Below the pieces are notes generated by a model. That model ran no database searches. It had not been told where the DNA came from and was given only the letters and a program-made list of their open reading frames with translations. A DNA stretch of 64,000 bases from Beijerinckiaceae bacterium (GTDB lineage Bacteria; Pseudomonadota; Alphaproteobacteria; Rhizobiales; Beijerinckiaceae): positions 1-64,000 of the forward strand of contig CANGJJ010000011.1 of assembly GCA_947454485.1 (NCBI GenBank). Reading direction: 5' to 3'. A program made the position numbers and the translations under genes. Shown here piece by piece: positions 27,316 to 35,998 of the stretch (within the stretch, counting starts at the first letter, position 1; every line of letters begins with the position of its first letter).

Positions 27316-29363
27316 TGGCTATTCGCATTGGTATCGATGTTGGCGGCACTTTCACCGATGTGACGGGCTTTGATGAGGTGAAGGGCGAAATCTGCCTGAT
27401 CCGTAAATATTCATCGAACCCCGCCAATCCCATGTCTGTGATGACGGAGATCTGCGACGATCTTCTCAAGGACTATGGTCCTGCAGGCGTCAGCATGATT
27501 CTGCATGGCTCAACAGCCGCTTTGAACTGTATGCTTGAAGACAAGGGCGTGCGCGTTGGTCTCATCACGACGGACGGCTTCCGCGATGTGTATGAGATCG
27601 GGCGTCAGTGGCGAGGCGATGACGTTTTCAATCTCTATGCGCCTGCGCCCAAAATGCTCACGACCCGCGAATTTATTCATGAGGCGCGCGGTCGTTTGAA
27701 TTATCTGGGCGAAGTCGTCGAGCCGCTCAACCGCGCTGATATTGAAAAGGCAACGCGTGACTTGGTGGCGGCTCAGGTTGAGGCCGTTGCGATTTGCTTC
27801 CTCTTCTCCTTCACCAATCCCGCCCATGAGCGAGAAGCGGCCGAGATCATTCGCTCTATTGCGCCCGATCTCTATGTCTCGCTCTCTTGCGATGTGAATC
27901 CCGAATGGCGTGAATATGAGCGCACGGCGTCAACAGTTGCCAATGCCTATATTGGGCCGCCTGTCTCGCGCTATTTGCAAGGGCTAGAAGCCCTCGTCAA
28001 AGCGCGCTTTCCCGCGTGCCGGACTTTAATGATGAAGTCGGATGGTGGCGCAGCAAGTGCTGCCATGCTGACGCGAGCACCCGTGCAGACGGTTATGTCT
28101 GGGCCTGTGGCTGGCGTGATCGGCAGCCGCTTTTTGGGGGATCTGAAGCAGATTGAAAATCTGCTGACCTTCGACACAGGCGGCACCAGTTCTGACATGG
28201 CGGTGATACCGGGTAAGCCGCAATACAAAACCGAAGTCTCGGTCGGTCGGCATCCTTTGCGCACACAGACGGTCGATATTGACACGATTGGCGCAGGTGG
28301 CGGCAGCATAGCCAGCGTTGAACTGGGCGGAGTGTTAAAAGTGGGCCCGCAGAGTGCAGGTGCTCGTCCCGGGCCTGCTTGTTATGACCGTGGTGGCACC
28401 CAACCAACTTTGACCGACGCGCTAGTTGTGCTCGGTCATCTCAGCTCAAAGTCATTGCTTGAAGGGTCCATGGCTTTGGCCGCTGACAAGGCCCATGAAG
28501 CTGTGCGAAGCGTAGTGGCTGATCCCCTGAAAATGTCACTGCATGAAGCTGCATGGGGCATTTTGACTGTGCTTGCGACGAACTGCGTGACGGCAATGCG
28601 CACGATCACTGTGGAACGCGGCTATGATCCGCGTGAATTCACCCTTGTGCCTTTTGGCGGCATGGGGCCGACAATTGCAGGTACGATTGCCAGTGAATTA
28701 GGGACACAGACAATCCTTGTGCCGCCCAATCCTGGGGCCTTTAGTGCATGGGGCATGTTGGTGACAGACGTCCATCAAGAGCGCAGTCTGACACGTGTCA
28801 CGGCGCTTGATACGTCCTCACCGCAGGCCATTGAAGCCATTTTTGCAGATATGGAAAAAGATGCGCTGGATGATCTTGAGTCTGAGGGGTTTGAGCGCTC
28901 GACCTTAAAGGCCCTTCGTGCAGCTGGTATGCGCTATCGCGGTCAATCTTATGAAGTGAATGTGGATGTGCCTTCCATTCGCAGCGCGGATGACTTGGTC
29001 CAGCTCGCCAATCGCTTCCATGATGCGCATCAGCGGCGGTACGGCCATAAGGCAACTTCAGAAGTCGTCGAGATCGTGAATTTTAAGGTCACTGGTGTCG
29101 GCATGATCGCCAAGCCGCATCTGAAGCCTCTATCCATCAATGTGGGTGCAATTGCCAATCCCGTCGAATATCGCGACGCATATTTTGGCTCACGCGGCAT
29201 GATGAAGACGCCAGTCTATCGGCGCACTGATCTCATCGCTGGTGCGAAAATATCGGGTCCTGCGATTGTTGAGGAGCGCACTAGTACGATCGTGCTCTAT
29301 CCCGATCAGACCGGGGTCGTTGATCAATATCTCAACATTGAAATAGCCATTGCGAGGCCGTGA
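27315..29363 (+). CDS. Hydantoinase A / 5-oxoprolinase alpha-type subunit
   Basis: The 682-aa ATP-binding partner of HyuB has the actin-fold phosphate loop GIDVGGTFTDV at residues 5-15 and a second ATPase motif FDTGGTSSDMAVI near residue 294. The C-terminal GPAIVEERTSTIVLYPDQTG is a family hallmark. It overlaps hyuB by 1 nt and ends at the start of the first permease gene, so it belongs to a six-gene unit. N-methylhydantoin and oxoproline are known substrates of relatives; the one here is not assignable. Confidence 0.92.
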   Translation: MAIRIGIDVGGTFTDVTGFDEVKGEICLIRKYSSNPANPMSVMTEICDDLLKDYGPAGVSMILHGSTAALNCMLEDKGVRVGLITTDGFRDVYEIGRQWRGDDVFNLYAPAPKMLTTREFIHEARGRLNYLGEVVEPLNRADIEKATRDLVAAQVEAVAICFLFSFTNPAHEREAAEIIRSIAPDLYVSLSCDVNPEWREYERTASTVANAYIGPPVSRYLQGLEALVKARFPACRTLMMKSDGGAASAAMLTRAPVQTVMSGPVAGVIGSRFLGDLKQIENLLTFDTGGTSSDMAVIPGKPQYKTEVSVGRHPLRTQTVDIDTIGAGGGSIASVELGGVLKVGPQSAGARPGPACYDRGGTQPTLTDALVVLGHLSSKSLLEGSMALAADKAHEAVRSVVADPLKMSLHEAAWGILTVLATNCVTAMRTITVERGYDPREFTLVPFGGMGPTIAGTIASELGTQTILVPPNPGAFSAWGMLVTDVHQERSLTRVTALDTSSPQAIEAIFADMEKDALDDLESEGFERSTLKALRAAGMRYRGQSYEVNVDVPSIRSADDLVQLANRFHDAHQRRYGHKATSEVVEIVNFKVTGVGMIAKPHLKPLSINVGAIANPVEYRDAYFGSRGMMKTPVYRRTDLIAGAKISGPAIVEERTSTIVLYPDQTGVVDQYLNIEIAIARP

Positions 29364-29365
29364 GC

Positions 29366-30133
29366 ATGAGCCTTGCGCTGGAGCGTCGATTGGTAGGAGG
29401 AGGTGCTTTGTTGTGTCTCCTCGCCCTTTGGGAATATGCATCAGGTCGCTTGGTCGATCCGATGTTTCTGTCTTCGCCAACCCGGATCTATGCAGCTGGT
29501 GTTGACTTGGTCGTAACCGGTGAGATCTGGCCTGATCTCATAGTCAGCGCTCAATCGTTCATTTGGGGTTATCTATGGGCTGTTGCGGTCTCGATCCCGC
29601 TGGGGCTCGTCATCGGCTGGAACCGGCGCGCGCAATATATGATCCAGCCCTTCATCGACATTATGAATGCAGTGCCACGGATCACATTTCTGCCTATTCT
29701 GGTCTTGTGGTTTGGCATCGGTATTTGGTCGAAGATTGCAGTTGTATTTTTGGGTGCGGTGATCCCGATCACGATCGCAACTTTGTCGGGTGTGCGCACC
29801 AATGAAGCGCGTTTCATTCGTGTTGCGCGCAGTTTCGGCGCGTCACCCTTGAAACTGTTCACCAGCATTATTCTTCCCGGCACAGTTCCCTTCATTTTCA
29901 CGGGTCTGAAATATGGAGCAGGACGCGCTTTGCTCGGCGTGGTGGTGGGCGAACTCTATGCCTCCACGGCAGGCATTGGTCATATGATCGCGGATGCGGG
30001 CAATATGATGCAGACAGATGTCGTGTTCGTCGGCGTGCTTATGTTTACCATCGCGGGCCTGATCATTAATGCCATTCTGGATCGGCTTGAGCGGCACTTC
30101 GAGCGCTGGCGTCCGCAGGAGGCTGCGCGATGA
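29366..30133 (+). CDS. ABC transporter permease, NitT/TauT (SsuC-like) family
   Basis: The 255-aa inner-membrane protein has about six hydrophobic segments. The conserved cytoplasmic loop EARFIRVARSFGASPLKLFTSIILPG (near residue 145) contacts the ATPase. Members of this family import nitrate, sulfonates, taurine or aromatic precursors. GAGG lies 8 nt before the ATG at 29366; a GTG at 29360 overlapping the hyuA stop is less likely. It is paired with a second, different permease, so a heterodimeric channel is likely. Confidence 0.9.
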   Translation: MSLALERRLVGGGALLCLLALWEYASGRLVDPMFLSSPTRIYAAGVDLVVTGEIWPDLIVSAQSFIWGYLWAVAVSIPLGLVIGWNRRAQYMIQPFIDIMNAVPRITFLPILVLWFGIGIWSKIAVVFLGAVIPITIATLSGVRTNEARFIRVARSFGASPLKLFTSIILPGTVPFIFTGLKYGAGRALLGVVVGELYASTAGIGHMIADAGNMMQTDVVFVGVLMFTIAGLIINAILDRLERHFERWRPQEAAR

Positions 30134-30978
30134 GCTCTTTGCGGCATTGGCTTGAACGCAACGAGCGCTGGCTTCTTGGTGCGATTATGGGCGCTGCGTT
30201 CTTGCTCTTTTGGGAAGGGCTTGCGCGTGGATGGTGGGCAGATGCACTTCAACCACTTATCGGCCAGGGCGCAGAGAAGTTACGCATACGGCCGATCTTT
30301 CTATCCTCACCGAGCGCCATCGCGGTTGAAGCATGGCGCATGTATGTCGTGACCGGCGAGATCTGGCCACATCTTGGCGTGAGCGCGGCTGAAGTTGTGT
30401 TTGGGCTTGGCGGAGCAGTCCTCATCGGCATTCCTTTTGGGCTTATCAGTGGGCGCATTCGCTTATTGTCCCATGCTGTCGAACCATTCATGACGGCCCT
30501 CAACGCCACGCCTCAGGTTGCGTTCATTCCGCTCATCATTTTATGGATGGGGACTGGCTATGGCACCCGTGTCTTCATTATTTTTCTATTATGCCTCATT
30601 CCAATTTTTATGGCCTCACATGCGGCAGTGAAGACAGTCGACGTGCGCTTGTTGAAAGTGGCTGCCAGTTTTGGGGCGTCAGAACTGCTTTTATTTCGTA
30701 CCATCATTTTGCCGGGCTCGATCCCCTTTCTGCTGGCAGGGCTGCGCTTGGCAATTGGACGCGCGATGATCGGCATTGTGGTTGGTGAACTCTATGGTTC
30801 GGCCATAGGTATCGGCTTGATGATCAATAAAGCAGGCTCCACCTTTCAGACGGCGTCTCTTTTTGTGGGTGTGCTGACAATTGTGATTGCGGGCCTTGCA
30901 CTCACAGAGATCGTCCGCCGCATTGAGCGCAGAGTTGAAATATGGCGTCCAGAGGCGCAGCAAGCGGTGAATTCATAA
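30130..30978 (+). CDS. ABC transporter permease, NitT/TauT family, second subunit
   Basis: The 282-aa permease is related to the preceding one but diverged. It has the same coupling loop (DVRLLKVAASFGASELLLFRTIILPG) near residue 170 and a longer N-terminus with one extra hydrophobic segment. Its ATG overlaps the previous stop by 4 nt (ATGA), implying translational coupling. Together with the previous gene it would form the membrane part of one importer. No ATPase gene follows. Confidence 0.9.
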   Translation: MSSLRHWLERNERWLLGAIMGAAFLLFWEGLARGWWADALQPLIGQGAEKLRIRPIFLSSPSAIAVEAWRMYVVTGEIWPHLGVSAAEVVFGLGGAVLIGIPFGLISGRIRLLSHAVEPFMTALNATPQVAFIPLIILWMGTGYGTRVFIIFLLCLIPIFMASHAAVKTVDVRLLKVAASFGASELLLFRTIILPGSIPFLLAGLRLAIGRAMIGIVVGELYGSAIGIGLMINKAGSTFQTASLFVGVLTIVIAGLALTEIVRRIERRVEIWRPEAQQAVNS

Positions 30979-30996
30979 CAATCGAGGGAGGCGACT

Positions 30997-31998
30997 ATGA
31001 AACCAAGCTTTATGAAGCCCATCATTTTGGCCCTTGTGATGTCTTGTGCTGGCGCGGCTGCGCAGGCGCAGGATCTGAAGTCCTTCAAGATGGGTATTTC
31101 TGCGCCTGTCGTCACTGTTCTTCCCGTCTGGCTTGGTGAAGCGGGCGGTTTTTTTGCCAAGCAAGGATTGAAGGTAGAGACCGTCTCGATGGAAGGTGGC
31201 TCGCGCGGCACGCAGGTGCTTTTGTCTGGCGAGATTCAGGCCATGCATGTGGGTTTGGCGCCTGTGGTGCAAGCCAATGTTCAAGGTGCTGATCTTCGCG
31301 CTGTTGCCGCGAGCGCCAACAAAATGCCCATGACGGTTTTTACTGCCAAAAAGCTTGAACCTGCCTTGCCCAAGGGGATCAAGATCGGCATCAGCACTTT
31401 TGGGTCTGAGACGGATATCGCGCTGTCTATTTTGCTGCCGAAGCTTGGCATGACGCGCAATGATGTTGAGATCACCCAGATTGGTGGCACCGGTCAACGG
31501 TTTGCAGCGCTCGTTGCCGGACGTATTGATGCAGCGCCTTTGCTGGAGCCTGGTGTTTCGCAGGCAAAAGTACGAGGTTTTATCCCCGTCTTTGATCTGT
31601 CTGCAGAAGGTGGGGATTGGATCTTTGATGCTGTTGTCATGACGGCGCCCTATATCAAGGCCAATCGCGATTCAGCATTGAAATTCACGCGTGGATATAT
31701 TGAGGGTGCGCGTTGGGGTTTGGCCAATGAGGCTGAACTGCGCAAAGTCATTGCGCTGCGTTTCAAGACCCAAGACCAAGCTGTGATTGATGCGACAGTT
31801 GCTGAGTTTCGCAAACTCATGCCGCTTGATGGCCGCCCTTCTGTTGACGGTGCGCAAACTGTGATTAAGGAGCTGGCTGCCATTCAAGTGCCGGTCAAGA
31901 GCCGCAATGTGGATGACTATCTCGATCTATCTTTGATTGCTGACCTCGAGAAAGAGGGCTTTTTAGCCGGTCTCAACAAAACCTATGGCGGAAAATAG
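30997..31998 (+). CDS. ABC transporter substrate-binding protein, NitT/TauT (SsuA-like) family
   Basis: The 333-aa periplasmic receptor has a signal peptide (residues 1-25, AAAQAQ). The mature part starts with KMGISAPVVTVLPVWLGEAGGFFAKQGL, typical of NMT1/SsuA-like receptors, and contains GSRGTQVLLSGEIQAMHVG. GGGAGG lies 7 nt before the ATG. It follows two permease genes and precedes the vWA protein gene in one apparent operon with hyuBA, so its ligand is probably the hydantoinase-type substrate or a precursor. That link is inferred. Confidence 0.9.
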   Translation: MKPSFMKPIILALVMSCAGAAAQAQDLKSFKMGISAPVVTVLPVWLGEAGGFFAKQGLKVETVSMEGGSRGTQVLLSGEIQAMHVGLAPVVQANVQGADLRAVAASANKMPMTVFTAKKLEPALPKGIKIGISTFGSETDIALSILLPKLGMTRNDVEITQIGGTGQRFAALVAGRIDAAPLLEPGVSQAKVRGFIPVFDLSAEGGDWIFDAVVMTAPYIKANRDSALKFTRGYIEGARWGLANEAELRKVIALRFKTQDQAVIDATVAEFRKLMPLDGRPSVDGAQTVIKELAAIQVPVKSRNVDDYLDLSLIADLEKEGFLAGLNKTYGGK

Positions 31999-32017
31999 GG
32001 AACCTTGGCGGGGGGAT

Positions 32018-32782
32018 ATGCGCTCCCCCCGCAGCTTGGTCACGCTTGGATCGAAAGGGCGATTTGTGCAGAGCCGTCGACAGGCATTGCAGATTGCGGG
32101 TGGCACGGCTGCTTTCAGCCTCTTGCCGCGCGCAAGGGCTGCTGACATCACGGTTGATCTGCAATTGGTGATGGCTGTCGACGCGTCTGGCAGTGTCGAT
32201 ATGGAACGCTTCAATTTGCAGAAGCAGGGCTATGTCGATGCCTTTCGCAATCCGCGTGTTTTGGAAGCGATCTTGTCAGGGCCACATCGCTCTATAGCTG
32301 TGACCATGTTTCAGTGGACGGGCCAACGCATGCAGGCGGAGGTTATTCCCTGGATGGTCATTGCTGATGAAGCTAGCGCAGAACAAGTCGCCCGGTCCAT
32401 TGCGCAAGTGCCACGCAAGTTATTTGGTGGCGGCACATCGATCAGTGGTGCGATTGATGCTGCCATGCCGCTCTTTGGGAAAAGCAACCAACGCGGCGAT
32501 CGCATGGTGATCGATATTTCAGGTGATGGCTCGAACAATGGTGGAAGACGCGTGACACGTTCTCGCGATGAAGCCGTGTCGCTCGGCATCACGATCAATG
32601 GTCTTCCTATTCTTTCGATTGAACCCAATCTTGAGGATCATTTCCGAGATGAGGTCATCGGCGGCGTTGGTTCCTTCTTGATTGCGGCCCAAAATTTTCA
32701 AAAATTTGGCGAAGCAATCGTCAAGAAGTTGGTGACTGAAATAGCCGATTCGGGGGCGGGGGCCTCACAAACCTTAGGTTGA
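32018..32782 (+). CDS. Tat-exported von Willebrand factor A protein (DUF1194)
   Basis: The 254-aa product has a twin-arginine signal (SRRQALQIAGGTAAF, Arg20-Arg21) cleaved near ARA. A vWA domain with a MIDAS motif D55-A-S57-G-S59 follows, with a later GGGTSISGAID and DISGDGSNNGG completing the metal site. This is the DUF1194 family, which has no known function. The start at 32018 has GGGGGGA just upstream; an ATG at 31985 overlaps the preceding gene. The 3' end overlaps the convergent dioxygenase gene by 9 nt. It is the last gene of the hyuBA-transporter unit. Confidence 0.82.
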   Translation: MRSPRSLVTLGSKGRFVQSRRQALQIAGGTAAFSLLPRARAADITVDLQLVMAVDASGSVDMERFNLQKQGYVDAFRNPRVLEAILSGPHRSIAVTMFQWTGQRMQAEVIPWMVIADEASAEQVARSIAQVPRKLFGGGTSISGAIDAAMPLFGKSNQRGDRMVIDISGDGSNNGGRRVTRSRDEAVSLGITINGLPILSIEPNLEDHFRDEVIGGVGSFLIAAQNFQKFGEAIVKKLVTEIADSGAGASQTLG

Positions 32783-33649
32783 AGAGCGCGAGGGTCCCTG
32801 AACAGTGGTGCGCCGCATATCACGACGATAGAGCTGATCATTGAAGGGCGTGCCACGATGCATCGTGCAGCGATTGTCCCAAATCACCAGATCGCCCGCA
32901 CTCCATTTATGCGAATGGCAGTATTTTGGCTGCGTTGCAAAACTCATGAGCTCGTCGAGCAAAGCACGGCTTTCATGGCCTGCCATATCCAGAATATGCG
33001 AGGCATGAGAGGCCAAGACGAGCGAGCAACGTTTTGTCCTTGGATGATCACGCAGCAGTGGTTGGACCACCGGCGGCATGGTCGCGATTTCATCAGCTCT
33101 GAAATTAGTCCCACCGCAGAGCGCGCGCGAATACCAGATTGAATGTTCTGCGCTCAGATTTTCGAGTTTTTTCTTCAATGGCTCGGGCAAATCTTCATAG
33201 GCCGCGCGCATATCTGCAAAGTCCGTATGACCACCTTCTGGTGGGACTGTGCGGCCCGTCAGAAGGGAGTAACTTGTCTGGGCATTGATGAATGACCGGT
33301 CGGTGTGCCAGAGCTTGTCAGCCTCACGCCATTGTCGGCGACGATCTGCTTCTTCGAGGATGCCATGGTTCTCGTCGAGATTGGAGATGTCGTAAAGTTC
33401 GGGACGAAGTCGGGTTGTTTGCCCCACTTTGCGCCCATGATTGAGCGCATAGGACAATTCCCCCAATTGCTCGCTGACCGCAATCTGCTGGTCATCATCC
33501 AGATGCTGGTCTGGAATAATGACAACTGCATATTGGTCCAGCGCGGCTTCAATCTCCGTCATCACTGCTTGTGTGTGATTGGATCTTAAATTGACGCCTT
33601 CGATCCGTGCCACGAAGAGCGGATGCAGCGGTGTAATCGTGAGTGTCAT
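32774..33649 (-). CDS. TauD/TfdA-family Fe(II)/2-oxoglutarate dioxygenase
   Basis: The 291-aa enzyme couples 2-oxoglutarate decarboxylation to substrate hydroxylation. The Fe(II) triad is His115-x-Asp117 (LWHTDRSF) and His264 (CTMHRGTPF). Arg279 (RRDMRRTT) is placed to bind 2-oxoglutarate. The family includes taurine, alkylsulfate and 2,4-D dioxygenases; overall the sequence looks closer to TfdA-like members than to true TauD. GGGAGG precedes the ATG. It is monocistronic and convergent with the DUF1194 gene. The substrate is not determinable. Confidence 0.88.
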   Translation of the reverse strand: MTLTITPLHPLFVARIEGVNLRSNHTQAVMTEIEAALDQYAVVIIPDQHLDDDQQIAVSEQLGELSYALNHGRKVGQTTRLRPELYDISNLDENHGILEEADRRRQWREADKLWHTDRSFINAQTSYSLLTGRTVPPEGGHTDFADMRAAYEDLPEPLKKKLENLSAEHSIWYSRALCGGTNFRADEIATMPPVVQPLLRDHPRTKRCSLVLASHASHILDMAGHESRALLDELMSFATQPKYCHSHKWSAGDLVIWDNRCTMHRGTPFNDQLYRRDMRRTTVQGPSRSST

Positions 33650-33964
33650 AGCGTCCTCCCGTACCGACCCTTGGGGCTCTCATGGTTTAGCTTATGGTCG
33701 TTGTACATCCCTGAGTTGTCAATTGGGAACCACAATCAACCGGGGCGAGTTTTCACGAACGAGGGGTGGCATTGCGGCAGACAAACTTTCGCGCCCATAC
33801 AGGGGATCTATCCGAAGCCTGTCTGTATTTGTGTTGAGCAAGGTCGCATCTGAGGATGGAACCACGTGTCTTATTGAGCTTGAACAATGGAGGAATGGGC
33901 TGGTTCCTCATTTTTTCATTAGGCAAAGCTTCGCTTCATCGGATAAGTCTTACCCGGCTGTGCC
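33650..33964. other. Non-coding interval between divergent TauD-type and histidine kinase genes
   Basis: This 315-bp spacer separates two divergent starts and must hold both promoters. I see no supported small gene, hairpin terminator, RNA motif or clear promoter consensus in it. Confidence 0.5.
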
Positions 33965-35671
33965 ATGGCCTTTTGGATTGCATCTATGTTTCGCGCCAAA
34001 TATCGCTTTTCGCGCTTCACCATCGTTCAGCACCTCGTCATCTTGAGCCTGATGGTTCTGTTGCCGCAGGTCTTGCTCGGTGGCGCGACGGCATGGCGCT
34101 ATTCAAATGATCAACGCGAGTCAGTTGAGCGCTCAGCAGTCGCTATTGCACGCGATCGTGGTGCGATTCTTGATCGCGAGATTGAGGGCATGATCGGTGC
34201 GTTGCAGGCGCTGGCGACATCGCCACTCATTGATTCTCAAGACTTCGATAGCTTCACGGTTCAGGCGTCACAGATCGTACGTTTGCGTGGCACAGCCATA
34301 GCTATGCGCGATCGCGACGGGCAGCAGCTGGTCAATACGCTCGGCGTTCCAGGAAAGCCTCTACCTCGCAGCGCAGATCCGGCTTTGTTAGCAAGCGACA
34401 AGATCATTTTTGAGACAGGTGAGGCGCGTGTGTCTGATCTTTATATGGGAGCCTTTGCTAAAAGGCTCTTTGTGATGGTGGCTGTTCCCGTCATTCGGAA
34501 CAACACAGTCCTTTATGTTCTGAATATCGGCATGGAGCCGGCAGACCTCAGTCGTATCCTGTTATCTGATGTCCCAGCTGATTGGACGGCATCTATCGTT
34601 GATCGGCAATTTCGTGTGATCGCTCGCTCGCGTGATCTTGATCGCTATGTCGGGCTCTATGGAACTCAACCATTTCGCGATGGCATTAAGAATGACACCG
34701 GAAGTTTTCACGGCGGCCAGACGATGGAGGGCGTATCCGTCTTTACAGCCTATCAACGCTCTCACCTGTCAGGTTGGATTGTCGCTTTTGCGATACCTGA
34801 GGAAATTCTGCAGGAGCCGCTGCGTGATTTGTGGCGTAATTTTGCTCTTATTGGTGGTTTCAGTTTAGCTTTGTCGCTTGTGGCCGCGCTGTTCTATGGT
34901 CGCATTATAGGTAATGGGCTTGGGATGTTGGCACGTTCTGCGCGGCGTGTTGGCCAGCCTGATTTCGTACGCAGCACACAAACCGCCGTTCTTGAGATAG
35001 GAGAAGTTGGGCGCATCCTTGCCCAAGCCGACAGCGATTTGAAGCGCAAAGACATCCATCAGCGTACTTTGTTGAACGAGCTTGATCACCGCGTCAAAAA
35101 TACGCTTGCGATCATTCAATCGCTCGTCACACAGAGTCTTCGATCAACCCAATCCCTCGATCATTTTCGTGAAGCGATCACTGGCCGCGTGATGGCGCTC
35201 GCCCGTTCTCATGAAGTGTTGAGCGCGGTTCATTGGGAATGGCCCGAGTTGGGTGAGCTCGCCAAAGCGGTCTTGGGGCGGCAGAGTGGTCGCCTGGTTT
35301 ATTCAGGGCCGCGTGTCAGTCTGACGCCGCGTGCAGTTGTGCCCTTCGCACAATTGTTTCAGGAGCTGATCAGTAATGCCGAGCGTCACGGAGCCTTGGG
35401 GCGGCCCTCGGGCCTTGTGTCTTTGCTATGGCGTTTGGATGAGGATGGCCGCCAGTTGCTGATTGATTGGGTTGAAACATCCACTGTCCCGATAGATGAA
35501 AAAAAATCTGACAGTCTCGGTCTTGCCATCATCCGAATTTGTATTGAGCGACAGCTTGGCGGTTCGTGTGATTTCGAATTTTTCCCAACCGGCTTGCGTT
35601 TTCACGCCCGTGTTCCGTTGGAATCTGAGCTTGGCGTGAATGCCAATCCAATCCCGCTGGATGAAGGTTAG
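33965..35671 (+). CDS. HWE-family sensor histidine kinase with periplasmic sensing domain
   Basis: The 568-aa membrane kinase has transmembrane helix 1 at about residues 25-43 and an extracytoplasmic, Cache-like sensing region to about 285. Helix 2 is near 295-315, followed by a HAMP-like stretch. The HWE kinase core has the phospho-acceptor His375 in LDHRVKNTLAIIQSL and the WxE signature Trp502-Val-Glu504. HWE kinases signal in general stress, light or chemoreception circuits. No response regulator gene is adjacent, so it is an orphan kinase. A possible alternative start is the ATG 21 nt downstream. Confidence 0.88.
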   Translation: MAFWIASMFRAKYRFSRFTIVQHLVILSLMVLLPQVLLGGATAWRYSNDQRESVERSAVAIARDRGAILDREIEGMIGALQALATSPLIDSQDFDSFTVQASQIVRLRGTAIAMRDRDGQQLVNTLGVPGKPLPRSADPALLASDKIIFETGEARVSDLYMGAFAKRLFVMVAVPVIRNNTVLYVLNIGMEPADLSRILLSDVPADWTASIVDRQFRVIARSRDLDRYVGLYGTQPFRDGIKNDTGSFHGGQTMEGVSVFTAYQRSHLSGWIVAFAIPEEILQEPLRDLWRNFALIGGFSLALSLVAALFYGRIIGNGLGMLARSARRVGQPDFVRSTQTAVLEIGEVGRILAQADSDLKRKDIHQRTLLNELDHRVKNTLAIIQSLVTQSLRSTQSLDHFREAITGRVMALARSHEVLSAVHWEWPELGELAKAVLGRQSGRLVYSGPRVSLTPRAVVPFAQLFQELISNAERHGALGRPSGLVSLLWRLDEDGRQLLIDWVETSTVPIDEKKSDSLGLAIIRICIERQLGGSCDFEFFPTGLRFHARVPLESELGVNANPIPLDEG

Positions 35672-35998
35672 CCGCGCCTGCAGGTGTTTATCGTTGTCGT
35701 TCCCCTCGCAATCCCCTGATTGGCGCCTTGATTGCAGTTGTATGGTTCATTGATTTTCTAACTCCCTGATTTTTGATGGAAGCGGGAAAAAGTGAGCTGG
35801 TGCACACCTGAATTGCAAAGATTAAGTATGTGACCCAAAATGGGTTGCCTTTTGGTCCAGCAGGAGCCAAATTACCGCCAAGGTCGCTGCCTGTTTAAGG
35901 CTTTCGCAACTTCAACGGGACAGAGTGTCGGTGCAGACGGCTTCCGCGTATGGGGACTGGATGCGCTGAGACCCCTCATCGAGTATGCGTATCAAACG
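35672..35998. other. Non-coding interval before rlpA
   Basis: A 327-bp spacer between two + strand genes. It contains a short inverted repeat ACCCA-AAA-TGGGT at 35833-35845 and AT-rich stretches around 35750-35780 that could carry an rlpA promoter. An open frame continues upstream of the chosen rlpA start but reads as non-homologous sequence. No tRNA or strong terminator is seen. Confidence 0.45.
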
